DNA from: Microlunatus soli
GTDB lineage: Bacteria > Actinomycetota > Actinomycetes > Propionibacteriales > Propionibacteriaceae
Assembly: GCF_900105385.1 (NCBI RefSeq)
Contig: NZ_LT629772.1
Coordinates: forward strand, 248,001 to 312,000
DNA: 64,000 bases
Direction: 5' to 3'
Positions 25,412 to 34,374 of this stretch are shown one piece after another (within the stretch, counting starts at the first letter, position 1; every line of letters begins with the position of its first letter). The position numbers and the translations under genes are program-made. The notes under the pieces were generated by a model that worked only from the letters and a program-made list of their open reading frames with translations, was not told the origin of the DNA and did no database searches.

Positions 25412-27355
25412 GTGTCCGAGCCACGCATCCGACGCACCAGCTCGTCGCAATCAGGGTCATCGCCATCCGAGTCGTTCCGAACAAAGGCATCACCATCCGG
25501 GCTGATCCGGGCGCTGGCAGCCTTCGTGATCGCACTGTCCCTCGTCCTGACCGGCTGCACCGCCGGAACCGCAGGGATGGGATCGGGAACCAATGATCCG
25601 GCCGGCACATCCGGCAGCGCCGGCGGTTCGGCTCCCTATCTCGCCTATTCCCCGTGCTGCAGTTGGGGTACGACCTGGTCGAACAACCCGTACAACGTCA
25701 ACGGTCTGAGCAACATCCTGAACAATTTCGTCCTGATGCCGCTGGCGATCCCGAAGTATCCGAGCCTGACCGAGTACGTGCCGCAGCTCGCCGAGAGTTG
25801 GCAGGCCCGCAACGGCAGCATCACGCTCAAGATCCGGCAGGCCGCGAAGTGGGAGGACGGCACCCCGGTCACCAGCAAGGACGTCTACGACACAGCGATC
25901 CTGGACGCCACCCGCGGCGACGCGTTCTGGAACGACATCACCAAGATCGACACGCCCGATCAGCACACGGTCGTCTTCACCCTGAAGAAGGGCCAGCCGG
26001 TCGCGCTGGCGCAGAGTGATCTGTTCGGCATGATCACCTACCCGTCCAGCGTGTACGGCAAGTTCGTCACCGATCAGCTGGAGTCCGACGTCGTCAGCTA
26101 TTGGACCGCGTACCAGAAGGACCCGGACAAGGCGTCGAAGATGCCGGAGTTCAAGCGGATGGGCAAGACCTTCAAGAAGGTCGCAAGCTACGAGGTCGAC
26201 AAGGTGATCGGCAACGGCCCGTTCAAGCTGAAGAACATCACCACCAAGGAAGCCAAGATGCCCAAGTCCGCCACCTTCTGGGCCGCGGACAAGATCAAGA
26301 TCGGCGGGCTGGACTACACCAACGGTGACACCACAGTGATCTATCCGCAGATGTTCAGCGGCCAGACCGACATGTCCAACGTCTACATGCCGCCGCCGAT
26401 CCTGAAGCGCTGGAAGAACACCGAGAACGCCCAACTCGCGCTGCCGTTGGCGTTCGGATTCGCGATGGGCTTCAACAACCACAAGTATCCGTTGAACATC
26501 AAGGAGGTCCGTCAGGCGCTGGCCTACGTCATCCCGCGGGAGCAGATCAGCAACGCCGCGTACGGCACCGAGGCCGGCGCCGGCGGCACCTGGAAGGAGG
26601 TCAATACCGGGATCTCGCCGTCGCTGGAGAAGCTCTACCTGCCGCAGGACAAGATCAACAAGTTGAACAAGTATCCGGTCGATCCGGCCAAGGCCACCCA
26701 GCTGCTGAAGTCGAAGGGATTCACCAAGAAGGGCGACACCTGGATCACACCCAAGGGCAAACCGTTCAAGCTCACCTTCCTGGTCAACTCGGCGACCTCC
26801 GACATCGTCACCTCCTTCAACTCCGCGGCCAAGGCGCTGACCGCGTTCGGGATCAAGGCCGATGTGAACGCCACCTCGGGTGCCCAGCAGGACGCCGATC
26901 AGCACAAGGGCGACTTCGACATCGGGATGTACTTCGTCGGTGGGAACAACCCGCTCGGCATGTACGCCGCGATGCTCGGCCCGGGCAACAACTTCAGCTC
27001 CGCGGGCAACTACGCCGACACCCGCGGGCTCGGCTTCGGTCCGACGATGAACGTCCCCGGCTTGGGCGAGGTGGACGTACCCAAGACGATCGACAAACAG
27101 ACCAGATCGGTCGCGCCCGGACCCGAGATGAACAAGCAGGTCTGGAACTGGGCGCAACTGGTCAACGACGAGGTCCCGTACATCTGGTACTCGACCAAGG
27201 TCTACCAGTTCCCCTACTCGACCAAGAACTTCACCAACTGGCCGCCCGTCGACAAGAACAACACCAGTCCGTTGTGGGACATCATCGGTGCCAACCTCAG
27301 CGGTGGTCTGTCGTTGGCCCTGCAGCAGGGCTACATCACACCCAAGGCGAAGTGA
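25412..27355 (+). CDS. ABC transporter substrate-binding lipoprotein, family 5 (peptide/nickel type)
   Basis: This 647-residue solute-binding protein has a basic N-terminus, a hydrophobic stretch and the lipobox LVLTGC near residue 50, so it is anchored outside the membrane. The family-5 fold shows in LAESWQARNGSITLKIRQAA, KWEDGTPVTSKDVYD and NIKEVRQALAYVIPREQI. Members bind oligopeptides or oligosaccharides. GTG 25412 follows GAGGAGG. No permease or ATPase gene is adjacent, so it works with distant components or the cluster is incomplete. Codon usage is Lys-rich compared with its neighbours, as is usual for these binders. Confidence 0.9.
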   Translation: MSEPRIRRTSSSQSGSSPSESFRTKASPSGLIRALAAFVIALSLVLTGCTAGTAGMGSGTNDPAGTSGSAGGSAPYLAYSPCCSWGTTWSNNPYNVNGLSNILNNFVLMPLAIPKYPSLTEYVPQLAESWQARNGSITLKIRQAAKWEDGTPVTSKDVYDTAILDATRGDAFWNDITKIDTPDQHTVVFTLKKGQPVALAQSDLFGMITYPSSVYGKFVTDQLESDVVSYWTAYQKDPDKASKMPEFKRMGKTFKKVASYEVDKVIGNGPFKLKNITTKEAKMPKSATFWAADKIKIGGLDYTNGDTTVIYPQMFSGQTDMSNVYMPPPILKRWKNTENAQLALPLAFGFAMGFNNHKYPLNIKEVRQALAYVIPREQISNAAYGTEAGAGGTWKEVNTGISPSLEKLYLPQDKINKLNKYPVDPAKATQLLKSKGFTKKGDTWITPKGKPFKLTFLVNSATSDIVTSFNSAAKALTAFGIKADVNATSGAQQDADQHKGDFDIGMYFVGGNNPLGMYAAMLGPGNNFSSAGNYADTRGLGFGPTMNVPGLGEVDVPKTIDKQTRSVAPGPEMNKQVWNWAQLVNDEVPYIWYSTKVYQFPYSTKNFTNWPPVDKNNTSPLWDIIGANLSGGLSLALQQGYITPKAK

Positions 27356-27373
27356 CGGCGCTCGGACTCGGCA

Positions 27374-28420
27374 TCAGACCCCGGCCGAGGCATCGATATC
27401 CCTGCCTCGGCCGACGAAGCTGAGGATGCGGGTCGGTAGTTCGACGGTCCGCGGCGGCTGGGTGGCGGTGCCCTCCAGCCGTTCGAGCATCATTCTGGCC
27501 GCGAGCCGGCCGAGCTCGCGGGCGTCGTGATCGATGATCGTGATCGGCAGCCCCAGCACGTCGGCCAACTCGAAGTTGTCGAAGCTGAGCAGGTGGATCG
27601 GGTCGGTCCTCGCACGCGCCGTCGATGACCGCAGCGCGCGGACCGCACCGATCGCGTTCTGGTTGTTGGCGCAGAACACCGCGGTCGGCGGGTTGCGGCG
27701 GCCGAGCAGGTCGAGCATCACCCGCTCGGCCGACTGCACATCGCTCTGGCCGGCGAACACCAGCGCCTGATCCAGCTCGATCCCGGCGTCCTCGTGCGCC
27801 ATCCGGAAACCGTCGAATCGGCGCAACCCGGTGAAGACCGAGGTAGCGGTGCCGAGGTAACCGATCCGCCGATGGCCGGCAGCCAGCAATGCGGCGGTCT
27901 GTTCGTAACTCGCGCCGATGTCATCGACCAGGACGGTGTCGGCTCGTGCCCCTTCGACCGCACGGGATGCCAGCACCAGCGGCGTACCACCCAGCGCCTG
28001 CGGCAGCAGATGGCGCCGGGCTCCGGCCGGGACGACGATCAGTCCTTCGACCTGACGGCCGATGAACTTGGAGATCAGCGTGCTCTCCCGGTCCTCGTCC
28101 TCGTTGGTACTGCCGATCAGCAGACCCCGACCGGAGGCACCGACGACCTCGTCGGCGCCGAGCAGCAGTTCGGCGTAATAGGGATTGGCGATGTTGGTGA
28201 TCGCGACCCCGATCAGCCCGGATCGTTGACCGGGCCGCAGACTGCGGGCCTGTTCGTTGCGCCGATAGCCGAGTTCGGCCACCGACGCGCGGACCCGCTC
28301 GGACAACTCAGGGCTGACGTTCTTCTGCCCGGACAGGACGCGTGACACGGTCATCGGGCTGACACCGGCATGCGCGGCGACTGTCAGGATCGTCGGCTGC
28401 CTGCCGTCCGCACCGGCCAC
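27374..28420 (-). CDS. LacI-family transcriptional regulator
   Basis: This 348-residue regulator has an N-terminal LacI helix-turn-helix (TVAAHAGVSPMTVSRVLSGQ) and hinge (YRRNEQARSL). A periplasmic-binding-protein-like sensor domain follows (IGVAITNIANPYYAELLLGA, VLVDDIGASYEQT, GHRRIGYLG, LLSFDNFELADVLGLPITII). The start is GTG 28420. It is convergent with the binding-protein gene and is the natural candidate to regulate it through the TAACGTTA site. Its own upstream region carries an array of palindromic repeats. Confidence 0.92.
   Translation of the reverse strand: MAGADGRQPTILTVAAHAGVSPMTVSRVLSGQKNVSPELSERVRASVAELGYRRNEQARSLRPGQRSGLIGVAITNIANPYYAELLLGADEVVGASGRGLLIGSTNEDEDRESTLISKFIGRQVEGLIVVPAGARRHLLPQALGGTPLVLASRAVEGARADTVLVDDIGASYEQTAALLAAGHRRIGYLGTATSVFTGLRRFDGFRMAHEDAGIELDQALVFAGQSDVQSAERVMLDLLGRRNPPTAVFCANNQNAIGAVRALRSSTARARTDPIHLLSFDNFELADVLGLPITIIDHDARELGRLAARMMLERLEGTATQPPRTVELPTRILSFVGRGRDIDASAGV
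27382..27413. terminator. Bidirectional hairpin between binding protein and LacI genes
   Basis: A perfect 11-bp inverted repeat (CGGCCGAGGCA and TGCCTCGGCCG, ten-base loop) begins 27 bases after the plus-strand stop. It lies within the last codons of the convergent LacI gene, so it could end transcription from both sides. No T-tract is obvious. Confidence 0.6.
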
Positions 28421-28559
28421 CTACCCACCTCATCTCCGTCGGTCGGACCGAGCGCGACCTGGTCCGTCGGTCCACACGGTAACCGCAGCCACAGCTCGAT
28501 GGGCACGCCACGACCGGAAAGGTCGAGATCGCGGATGCGCGGTGGAGGATGCGGCTCGC

Positions 28560-28754
28560 CGAAAACCGGACACTCGTCCACAGTTCCCTGCCGGACGCAA
28601 GGTCCGCGAGCTGCGGCTCCCCGAGGAAATTCGGCCGACTGTCCAGAAATCGCGACCTGTCGACGCCGATCAGCCCGGAAGATCGGCCGAATGTCCGGAC
28701 ATCGCGCTTCACAGCCGCTCGCAGCGAAGACCGACCGAGTGTCCGGAATTCGCG
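28560..28754. repeat. Array of four TGTCCGGA-centred repeat units
   Basis: Three direct units of 23 bases lie at 28632-28654, 28684-28706 and 28732-28754 (starts 52 and 48 bases apart, 19-20 of 23 identical between neighbours). A fourth unit lies inverted at 28560-28576. The core is TGTCCGGA; the middle unit contains the perfect 12-bp palindrome ATGTCCGGACAT. Spacing near five helical turns suggests protein binding sites upstream of the LacI gene. A decayed repetitive element is the alternative. Confidence 0.55.
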
Positions 28755-28770
28755 CGCCCGGGAATGACAA

Positions 28771-28800
28771 GATCCCGGCATCGGAAGGGATGCCGGGATC
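28771..28800 (-). terminator. Terminator downstream of moeZ
   Basis: A perfect 12-bp inverted repeat, GATCCCGGCATC and GATGCCGGGATC with a six-base loop, ends 22 bases beyond the moeZ stop on the minus strand. It is followed in that direction by TTGTCATT. Confidence 0.75.
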
Positions 28801-28822
28801 TGTCGAGGACGTACGGGGTGGG

Positions 28823-29998
28823 TCAGTAGGCGGCCTGGCTGGGGTCGATCTGGGAGACCCAGGCCGACACCCCACCGCCGACGTGGACCGCATCCTTCAG
28901 GCCGGCGCCGTGCACCAGGGCCAGCACCTCGGCCGAACGGCCACCGACCTTGCAGTACAGCACGACCTGCTTGTCCTGCGGCAGTTGCGGGAGGGCGGTG
29001 CCGTTCTGGAAGTCACCCTTCGGGATCAGCACCGAGCCGGGGATGTTGTTGATCTCCCGTTCGACCGGTTCGCGGACGTCGATCAGCTCGAAGTCCTTCT
29101 CGCCCTTGTCCCGCGCCTCCAGCCACTCCTTCAACTGCCCGACACTGATCGTGCTGCCCGAGACGGCCTCGGCCGCCTCCGGGGTCAGGTCGCCGCAGAA
29201 GGCGTCGTAGTCGATCAACTTCTCGATCGGCTCACTCTCGGGATCCTTGCGCAGCTTGAGAGTCTTGTAGCTCATCTCCAGTGCGTCGTAGACCATCAGC
29301 CGGCCGATCAGCGGATCGCCGATACCGGTGATCAACTTGATCGCCTCGGTCACCATGATCGAACCGATCGACGCGCAGAGCACGCCGAGCACGCCACCCT
29401 CGGCGCAGGACGGCACCATGCCGGGTGGCGGCGGCACCGGGTAGAGGTCGCGGTAGTTGGGTCCGTGCTTCTCCCAGAAGACCGAGACCTGGCCCTCGAA
29501 ACGGAAGATCGAACCCCACACGTACGGCTTGCCCAGCAGCACGGCCGCATCGTTGACCAGGTAGCGGGTGGCGAAGTTGTCCGTGCCGTCCAGGATCAGG
29601 TCGTACTGGGCGAAGAGCTCCAGCACGTTGTCGTTGTCCAGCCGGACGTCGTGGGTGATCACGTTGACCAGCGGGTTGACCTCGGCGATCGACTCCTTGG
29701 CCGACAGCGCCTTGGACTTGCCGATGTCGGACTGCCCGTGGATGATCTGCCGTTGCAGATTGGACTCGTCGACGGTGTCGAACTCGACGATCCCCAGGGT
29801 GCCGACGCCGGCTGCTGCGAGATAGAGCAACGCCGGGCTGCCGAGACCGCCCGCGCCGATCACCAGCACCTTGGCGTTCTTCAGCCGCTTCTGGCCGTCC
29901 ATCCCGACGTCGGGGATGATCAGGTGCCGGCTGTAACGCTGCACCTCTTCCTGGGTCAGTTCTGCGGCCGGCTCCACCAGTGGCGGTAGGGACACCAT
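28823..29998 (-). CDS. moeZ: Adenylyltransferase/sulfurtransferase MoeZ
   Basis: This 391-residue two-domain enzyme activates ubiquitin-like sulfur carriers (MoaD, CysO, ThiS types) by C-terminal adenylation and then thiocarboxylation. The E1-like ThiF domain has GAGGLGSPALLYLAAAGVG, the adenylation region QRQIIHGQSDIGKSKA and DGTDNFATRYLVNDA. The C-terminal rhodanese domain (from about residue 290) has the active-site Cys in VVLYCKVGGRSAE. A sulfur-carrier role is known for actinobacterial homologues in molybdopterin and cysteine synthesis. No carrier gene is adjacent. Confidence 0.92.
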   Translation of the reverse strand: MVSLPPLVEPAAELTQEEVQRYSRHLIIPDVGMDGQKRLKNAKVLVIGAGGLGSPALLYLAAAGVGTLGIVEFDTVDESNLQRQIIHGQSDIGKSKALSAKESIAEVNPLVNVITHDVRLDNDNVLELFAQYDLILDGTDNFATRYLVNDAAVLLGKPYVWGSIFRFEGQVSVFWEKHGPNYRDLYPVPPPPGMVPSCAEGGVLGVLCASIGSIMVTEAIKLITGIGDPLIGRLMVYDALEMSYKTLKLRKDPESEPIEKLIDYDAFCGDLTPEAAEAVSGSTISVGQLKEWLEARDKGEKDFELIDVREPVEREINNIPGSVLIPKGDFQNGTALPQLPQDKQVVLYCKVGGRSAEVLALVHGAGLKDAVHVGGGVSAWVSQIDPSQAAY

Positions 29999-30166
29999 TC
30001 CTCCTGCGGCTTGGTCCTCTGGGTGCTCCGATCCGTGGAGCCCCGTCGATCTCCAACGGTAACTGCCCCACCGGCGGTCCTATTCCGGGATCCACCTGGT
30101 GAGCACCTCATGCGCCGGGCGTTCGCCGGTGCCGTCAGCCGGCGTCCAGGGCCTCTCCGGTCGGTG

Positions 30167-33085
30167 TCAGTGCGCGCGGGCCAGTGGGATCGAGGTCAGA
30201 GGGGCCCGTCGTCGCCGGTCCAGCGGCGAATTGCGGCGGTCCAGCCGCCGGTCCAGCAGCGTGAGCGCCGCGGCGGCCTCACCGGCATTGATCAGGCAGA
30301 ACAGCAGTGCTTCCTCCACGATCTCCCGTTGGGCGGCCGAACCGCCGACCCGGACCAGGACCGGCAGCACATCGCGCAGACCTCGCGCCGCCTGCCGCCA
30401 CTGCCCGTCGAGTACGGCGCCGAAGGCCTGACAGACCGGCGCGACCACCGTCCGCAGGGTCGGGTCGGAGGACGCCAGGCAGTGCTCCTGCAGTCGGCGG
30501 AGGGCGGCCGGATCCTCGGCCGCGGTCAGCGCGACCGCCGAGTGCAGCGCCACGAACGGGGTCTGCGGACGGGAGACCAGATCCTCCCCGACAGCCTCCA
30601 GGATCGGCGCCATCGGTGGCGGCGGTCCTTCACCGACGAAGGCGGGTGTGGCACCGCAGGTCGCCGCGGCCGTGTCCCAGTCGGAGGTGGTCAGTTGCCA
30701 CCGCCACAGCAACGACGCCGAGTCGATCAACGCCCGGACCCCGGTGACCGCCGGCGGCGCCAACTGGCTGTAGTAGCGGCGCCGGACGGCCTCGGTGTCG
30801 CCGAGCGCCAGCTCGTGCAGCGCGGCATGCCAGGAGAAGTGTGCCCGATGGCTGGCCGCGCGTCCGGTCTCGGCGACCCAATGGTCCAGCCAGGTGCGAC
30901 CGTCGACATGCTGGCCGGTCTCGTACAGCACGTGCGTCTGGGCATGCACCGCATGACCCGAGGACGGTTCGCAGGACAACGCACTCTCGGCCAGCAGTCC
31001 GGCGTCGTCGAAGCGTTCCTGATCCTGCCGGGTGAAGGCCAGCAGCGAGATGTACCACCAGTGGTCGCCGTAGGCGGGCGCCAGCCCTTCGACCAGGTCC
31101 CAGGCCTCCCGTTGGACGTCGGTGACACCGGAGAAGGCGATCGTCGGCACCGCCGCCGACACCGCCAGCACATCGCGGGGATGGGCGGCGATGTGCGCCA
31201 TCAGCGCCGTGGCACCGGTGTCGCGGACGTCGTCGACCCGTCGGCCGACGACTTCGACCAAGCCGGCCTCCCGGGCGTCCCCGCGCTTGCCGATCGCTGC
31301 CCGGGCTGCTGCCAGGTTGGCCCGTACGTCGGTCCGGACGCCTGCCTCGTGGCCCAACATGGCCAGCGCTGCGTGCGCCACCGCGAAGTCGGGATCCAGT
31401 TCGGTGGCGGTCCGGATCAGTTCGTCGCCACCGGACTGCAGCCGCATCACCCGTTCGAGTCCTGCGTTGAACGCCGCCGCGGCCTCGGCCGTCGTCGACA
31501 GCGGCAGCCCCAGCGGATCGCGCGGCCGAGCGATCGGATGCCGGCCGCTCACCCACCGGCCGTCCTCCAGCCGCCGTGGCTGCGGCGCCACCTCGTCCAG
31601 GATCGCGGTCGCGATCGCGGAGGCCTGCACCCTGATCTCGGGCACCGCCGTCGATTCCCACAGCTCCCCGCGGCGCAGCGCGCCGAGTGTCCAGACCGGT
31701 GCGCCGGTCCGACCGGCGGCATCGAGCAGCCGACCGCCGTCGGTCCGCAGCCCCAGCCCCTGTGGGTCGACGGTGGCAAGCGCGCCGCCGGCCCGTGGCC
31801 GGAGCAGGTCGTCCAGCAGTGGATTGCCCAACGTCCGCAGGTCGGTCCGCGGACCGGTGCAGTTGATCACCCAGCCGACGTCGTGCCGGGTCCCGTCGCT
31901 GAACGTCACCCGGAGGCCACCGGTCGGCAGTGGCTCGGCGTCGATCACCTCGCCGGTGGACAGTGCCAACCGGTGAGAGGCGAGCAGCGAGTCGATCACG
32001 GCCCCGCTGCTCGGCGGCATCCGATGCCGCAGTGCGCCCCAGGCGCCGGCGTGTTCGGTCACGAATCGTCGTCGATCGGCGTCGTCCAGCCGTCCCCAGA
32101 GCTCGGCGATCCGATGGCGCAACCCGTCGGCTGCCGGTCGCCAGTCGCCGGTCTCGGCACGGACCTCCGACAGGTGGCGAGTGGCGCCGGCGACGATGCT
32201 GTCCAGCTCACTGCCCCAGTCGGAGATGTCGGGGATCGCGGCCAGCTTGGCCTCGGGCAGATGCCGCCTGGGCAGTCGGCCGCTGCGGCTGATACCGAGC
32301 AGCCGGCGGTCCGGGCGGTTGCCGGCGCCGGACAGGGTGAGGACGACATCGACCATGGTCAGGCCGGTGCCGACGATCAACACGTCGGACGGTCCGCTGT
32401 GGTCGCGACGTACGAGATCGAGCACGCCGGGTGCCCACGGGTCGCGGATGAAGAAGGGCGAGTCCAGCAATGACCGGCCGGCCCAGTCGTGGCCGACCTG
32501 TGGCAGTCCGGTCGCGACCACGAACGCGTCCGCCGGCATCTGCTCGCCGGTTGCGGTGACGACCGACCACTTCTCACCGGCCCGGCTACCGCCCTCGTTC
32601 GGCGACAACGGGTCCTGATTGGTCATCACCAGGCCGGTCGCCTGAGTGCGCAGGTGCCGGATGGTGACCAGATCCTCGGCCGCGCGCAGCTCGGCGGCCA
32701 ACGTGGCGTCCAGATAACGGGCCCAGGTCCGACGGGACACGAACGCCTGCGGATCGGCAACGCCGTCGAGGTCCTCGGCAGCCAGCCAGCCGACGAAATG
32801 CGCGGGATCCTCGGGCAGCGCCGACATCCCTGCCGCCGGCACGTTGAGCAGATGGTCGTCCTCGACCGTGCCGAAGGCGACGCCGCGGGCCCACCGATCG
32901 GCCGGGTCGAGCAGCACCAGATCCAGCCCCAGCGAACGGCGTCGCGCGGCCCGTACCAGAGCCAAGGCGGTCAGAGTCCCGGCAGCGCCCGCTCCCAGCA
33001 ACGTCACGGTCGGTCGTCCGCCGGCCGAACCCGAGATCTGTGGCGCACTGGTCAGTGGCGCATTGATCGGTGCCGCCTTGATCAT
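30167..33085 (-). CDS. FAD/NAD(P)-binding oxidoreductase fused to a TTC38-like helical-repeat domain
   Basis: This 972-residue protein starts at ATG 33085, preceded by GGGAGGG; the frame is open further upstream, but that part overlaps the divergent TetR gene. Residues 1 to about 510 form an FAD-NAD(P)-binding module: TVTLLGAGAAGTLTALALVR near the start, GVAFGTVEDDHLLNVPAAGM, VVATGLPQVG, VLIVGTGLTMVDVVLTL and VINCTGPRTDL. From about residue 520 the chain switches to DPLGLPLSTTAEAAAAFNAG and DPDFAVAHAALAMLGHEAG, the opening of tetratricopeptide-repeat-protein-38-type domains, running to the end with HWWYISLLAFTRQ and AHFSWHAALHELALGD. I know no characterised enzyme with this fusion. The substrate is unknown. 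Confidence 0.75.
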   Translation of the reverse strand: MIKAAPINAPLTSAPQISGSAGGRPTVTLLGAGAAGTLTALALVRAARRRSLGLDLVLLDPADRWARGVAFGTVEDDHLLNVPAAGMSALPEDPAHFVGWLAAEDLDGVADPQAFVSRRTWARYLDATLAAELRAAEDLVTIRHLRTQATGLVMTNQDPLSPNEGGSRAGEKWSVVTATGEQMPADAFVVATGLPQVGHDWAGRSLLDSPFFIRDPWAPGVLDLVRRDHSGPSDVLIVGTGLTMVDVVLTLSGAGNRPDRRLLGISRSGRLPRRHLPEAKLAAIPDISDWGSELDSIVAGATRHLSEVRAETGDWRPAADGLRHRIAELWGRLDDADRRRFVTEHAGAWGALRHRMPPSSGAVIDSLLASHRLALSTGEVIDAEPLPTGGLRVTFSDGTRHDVGWVINCTGPRTDLRTLGNPLLDDLLRPRAGGALATVDPQGLGLRTDGGRLLDAAGRTGAPVWTLGALRRGELWESTAVPEIRVQASAIATAILDEVAPQPRRLEDGRWVSGRHPIARPRDPLGLPLSTTAEAAAAFNAGLERVMRLQSGGDELIRTATELDPDFAVAHAALAMLGHEAGVRTDVRANLAAARAAIGKRGDAREAGLVEVVGRRVDDVRDTGATALMAHIAAHPRDVLAVSAAVPTIAFSGVTDVQREAWDLVEGLAPAYGDHWWYISLLAFTRQDQERFDDAGLLAESALSCEPSSGHAVHAQTHVLYETGQHVDGRTWLDHWVAETGRAASHRAHFSWHAALHELALGDTEAVRRRYYSQLAPPAVTGVRALIDSASLLWRWQLTTSDWDTAAATCGATPAFVGEGPPPPMAPILEAVGEDLVSRPQTPFVALHSAVALTAAEDPAALRRLQEHCLASSDPTLRTVVAPVCQAFGAVLDGQWRQAARGLRDVLPVLVRVGGSAAQREIVEEALLFCLINAGEAAAALTLLDRRLDRRNSPLDRRRRAPLTSIPLARAH

Positions 33086-33226
33086 CCGGAGCCCTCCCAC
33101 TGTACCCTGTATTCCCGACCAGATTAATAGGTCTTGATCCGTGAGACGAATCTGGCGCGCCGACCCTCGCGGTCCACTCGGCTCGCCTGCGCCGAGGTCC
33201 GGAGCAGATCGGTTTAAGGTGCTCCA

Positions 33227-33916
33227 ATGGCCAGCAACATGACGCGGATGCCGAGAGAGCAGCGCCGCGCCCAACTCCTCGAGGCCGCCAGCGAGGTGTT
33301 CACCGCCAACGGCTACCACGCTGCGGCGATGGACGACATCGCCGACGCCGCCGGGGTCAGCAAACCGGTGCTGTACCAGCACTTCGGTTCCAAACTCGAC
33401 CTTTACCTGGCGCTCCTCGATCTGGCCTGCGACCGGCTGGTCGACCTGGTTGATCAAGCGCTGGCATCGACCGAGGACAACGCGCAGCGGGTGGTCGCGA
33501 CGATGACGGCCTTCTACAGCATGGTTTCCAGCGAACGGGCCGAGTTCCGATTGATCTTCGAATCCGATCTGACCGGCGAGGCAGCCGTGGAGGAACGGAT
33601 CTGGCGGGTCAACAACGACATCGCCGACCGGATCGCCACGGTGATCGCCGACGACACCGGGCTCGGCCCCGACCAGTCCAAGCTACTGGCCATCTCGCTG
33701 GTGGGGATCGGCCATGTCAGCGCGCGTTACTGGGTGACAGCGGGTCGGATCGAGCTCGCCGAGGCCCAACAACTGGTCAGTGATCTGGCCTGGCGTGGGA
33801 TCAGCGGGTTCCCGCTCAGCGGCCAGGCTGAACACGCCCACCACTCCGGTCAACGATCGGAGCACCAGACAGGTCAGAATGGGCACGCAGGCCGCAATGA
33901 GCAGGAGACAGCATGA
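33227..33916 (+). CDS. TetR-family transcriptional regulator
   Basis: This 229-residue regulator has an N-terminal helix-turn-helix: QRRAQLLEAASEVFTANGYH, MDDIADAAGVSKPVLYQHFG and SKLDLYLALLD. The ligand domain continues to about residue 200, then a His/Gln-rich tail follows. It is divergent from the FAD-TTC38 gene across 141 bases, where CCAGATT and AATCTGG form an inverted pair 23 bases apart. It may regulate that gene. Its stop overlaps the FHA start (ATGA). Confidence 0.9.
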   Translation: MASNMTRMPREQRRAQLLEAASEVFTANGYHAAAMDDIADAAGVSKPVLYQHFGSKLDLYLALLDLACDRLVDLVDQALASTEDNAQRVVATMTAFYSMVSSERAEFRLIFESDLTGEAAVEERIWRVNNDIADRIATVIADDTGLGPDQSKLLAISLVGIGHVSARYWVTAGRIELAEAQQLVSDLAWRGISGFPLSGQAEHAHHSGQRSEHQTGQNGHAGRNEQETA

Positions 33917-34374
33917 CCGACAGTCCCGTCGCGCGGGCGCTGGCCGAGGCGAGCACCTGGGTCGTGGAGCTCGTCGTCGACCCCGAGTGGTACAAGGACC
34001 AGCAGAGCACCGCCGAGATGCCGGAGCCGGGTGAGCCGCAGTTGATCACGCTAGAACCGCCGTCGGCGCTGATCGGACGGCGCTCCCCCAGTCAGAATCC
34101 GACGCCGGAGATCGATTGCGGCGACGACGGGGGTGTCAGCCGTCGGCAGGCGCAGCTGTCCACCGACGGCAAGCAGTGGTGGATCGAGGACCTCGGCTCG
34201 GTCAACGGCACCTTCATCAGCCCCCTCGAAGAGCAGGACGCCGGCGCCGGCTTCCCGCAGACGCCGATCGAGATCGGCATCCGACATCCGCTGGCGCCGT
34301 ACGACCGGGTCTATCTCGGCGCCTGGACCCGGCTGACCCTGCTGCCGCCGATGGACGGCCGCACCCCCGACTGA
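33913..34374 (+). CDS. FHA-domain protein
   Basis: This 153-residue cytoplasmic protein consists mainly of one forkhead-associated domain. Phosphothreonine-binding signatures are ALIGRRSPS (Gly-Arg), GVSRRQAQL (Ser-x-x-His-like position, here Arg-Gln) and LGSVNGTFIS (Asn-Gly-Thr). FHA proteins bind phosphorylated partners of Ser/Thr kinases. Translational coupling to a TetR regulator is unusual. The usual SxxH histidine appears replaced by Gln, which may alter binding. An 18-bp tandem duplication covers the stop codon. Confidence 0.82.
   Translation: MTDSPVARALAEASTWVVELVVDPEWYKDQQSTAEMPEPGEPQLITLEPPSALIGRRSPSQNPTPEIDCGDDGGVSRRQAQLSTDGKQWWIEDLGSVNGTFISPLEEQDAGAGFPQTPIEIGIRHPLAPYDRVYLGAWTRLTLLPPMDGRTPD

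Larger units (their letters stand above)
28421..28822. other. Intergenic region with repeats, no gene
   Basis: About 400 bases separate the LacI gene from moeZ. Frames are open on both strands, but their translations are Arg/Ser-rich and look like GC-rich noise. The region holds four copies of a palindromic repeat (annotated separately) and the moeZ terminator. The LacI promoter should also lie here. Confidence 0.6.

Noticed and set aside
28560-28754. Possible CRISPR array
   Set aside because: Repeats are only 23 bases with 3-4 mismatches, one is inverted, there are just four, and there are no cas genes nearby.
28384-28893. Open frames in the LacI-moeZ gap
   Set aside because: Several overlapping frames exist on both strands, all Arg/Ser-rich and shaped by the repeat array. 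None has a supported start or domain.
33086-33457. N-terminal extension of the FAD-TTC38 protein by 124 residues
   Set aside because: It overlaps the divergent TetR gene and the shared promoter, and has no family-like sequence; GGGAGGG before ATG 33085 marks the better start.
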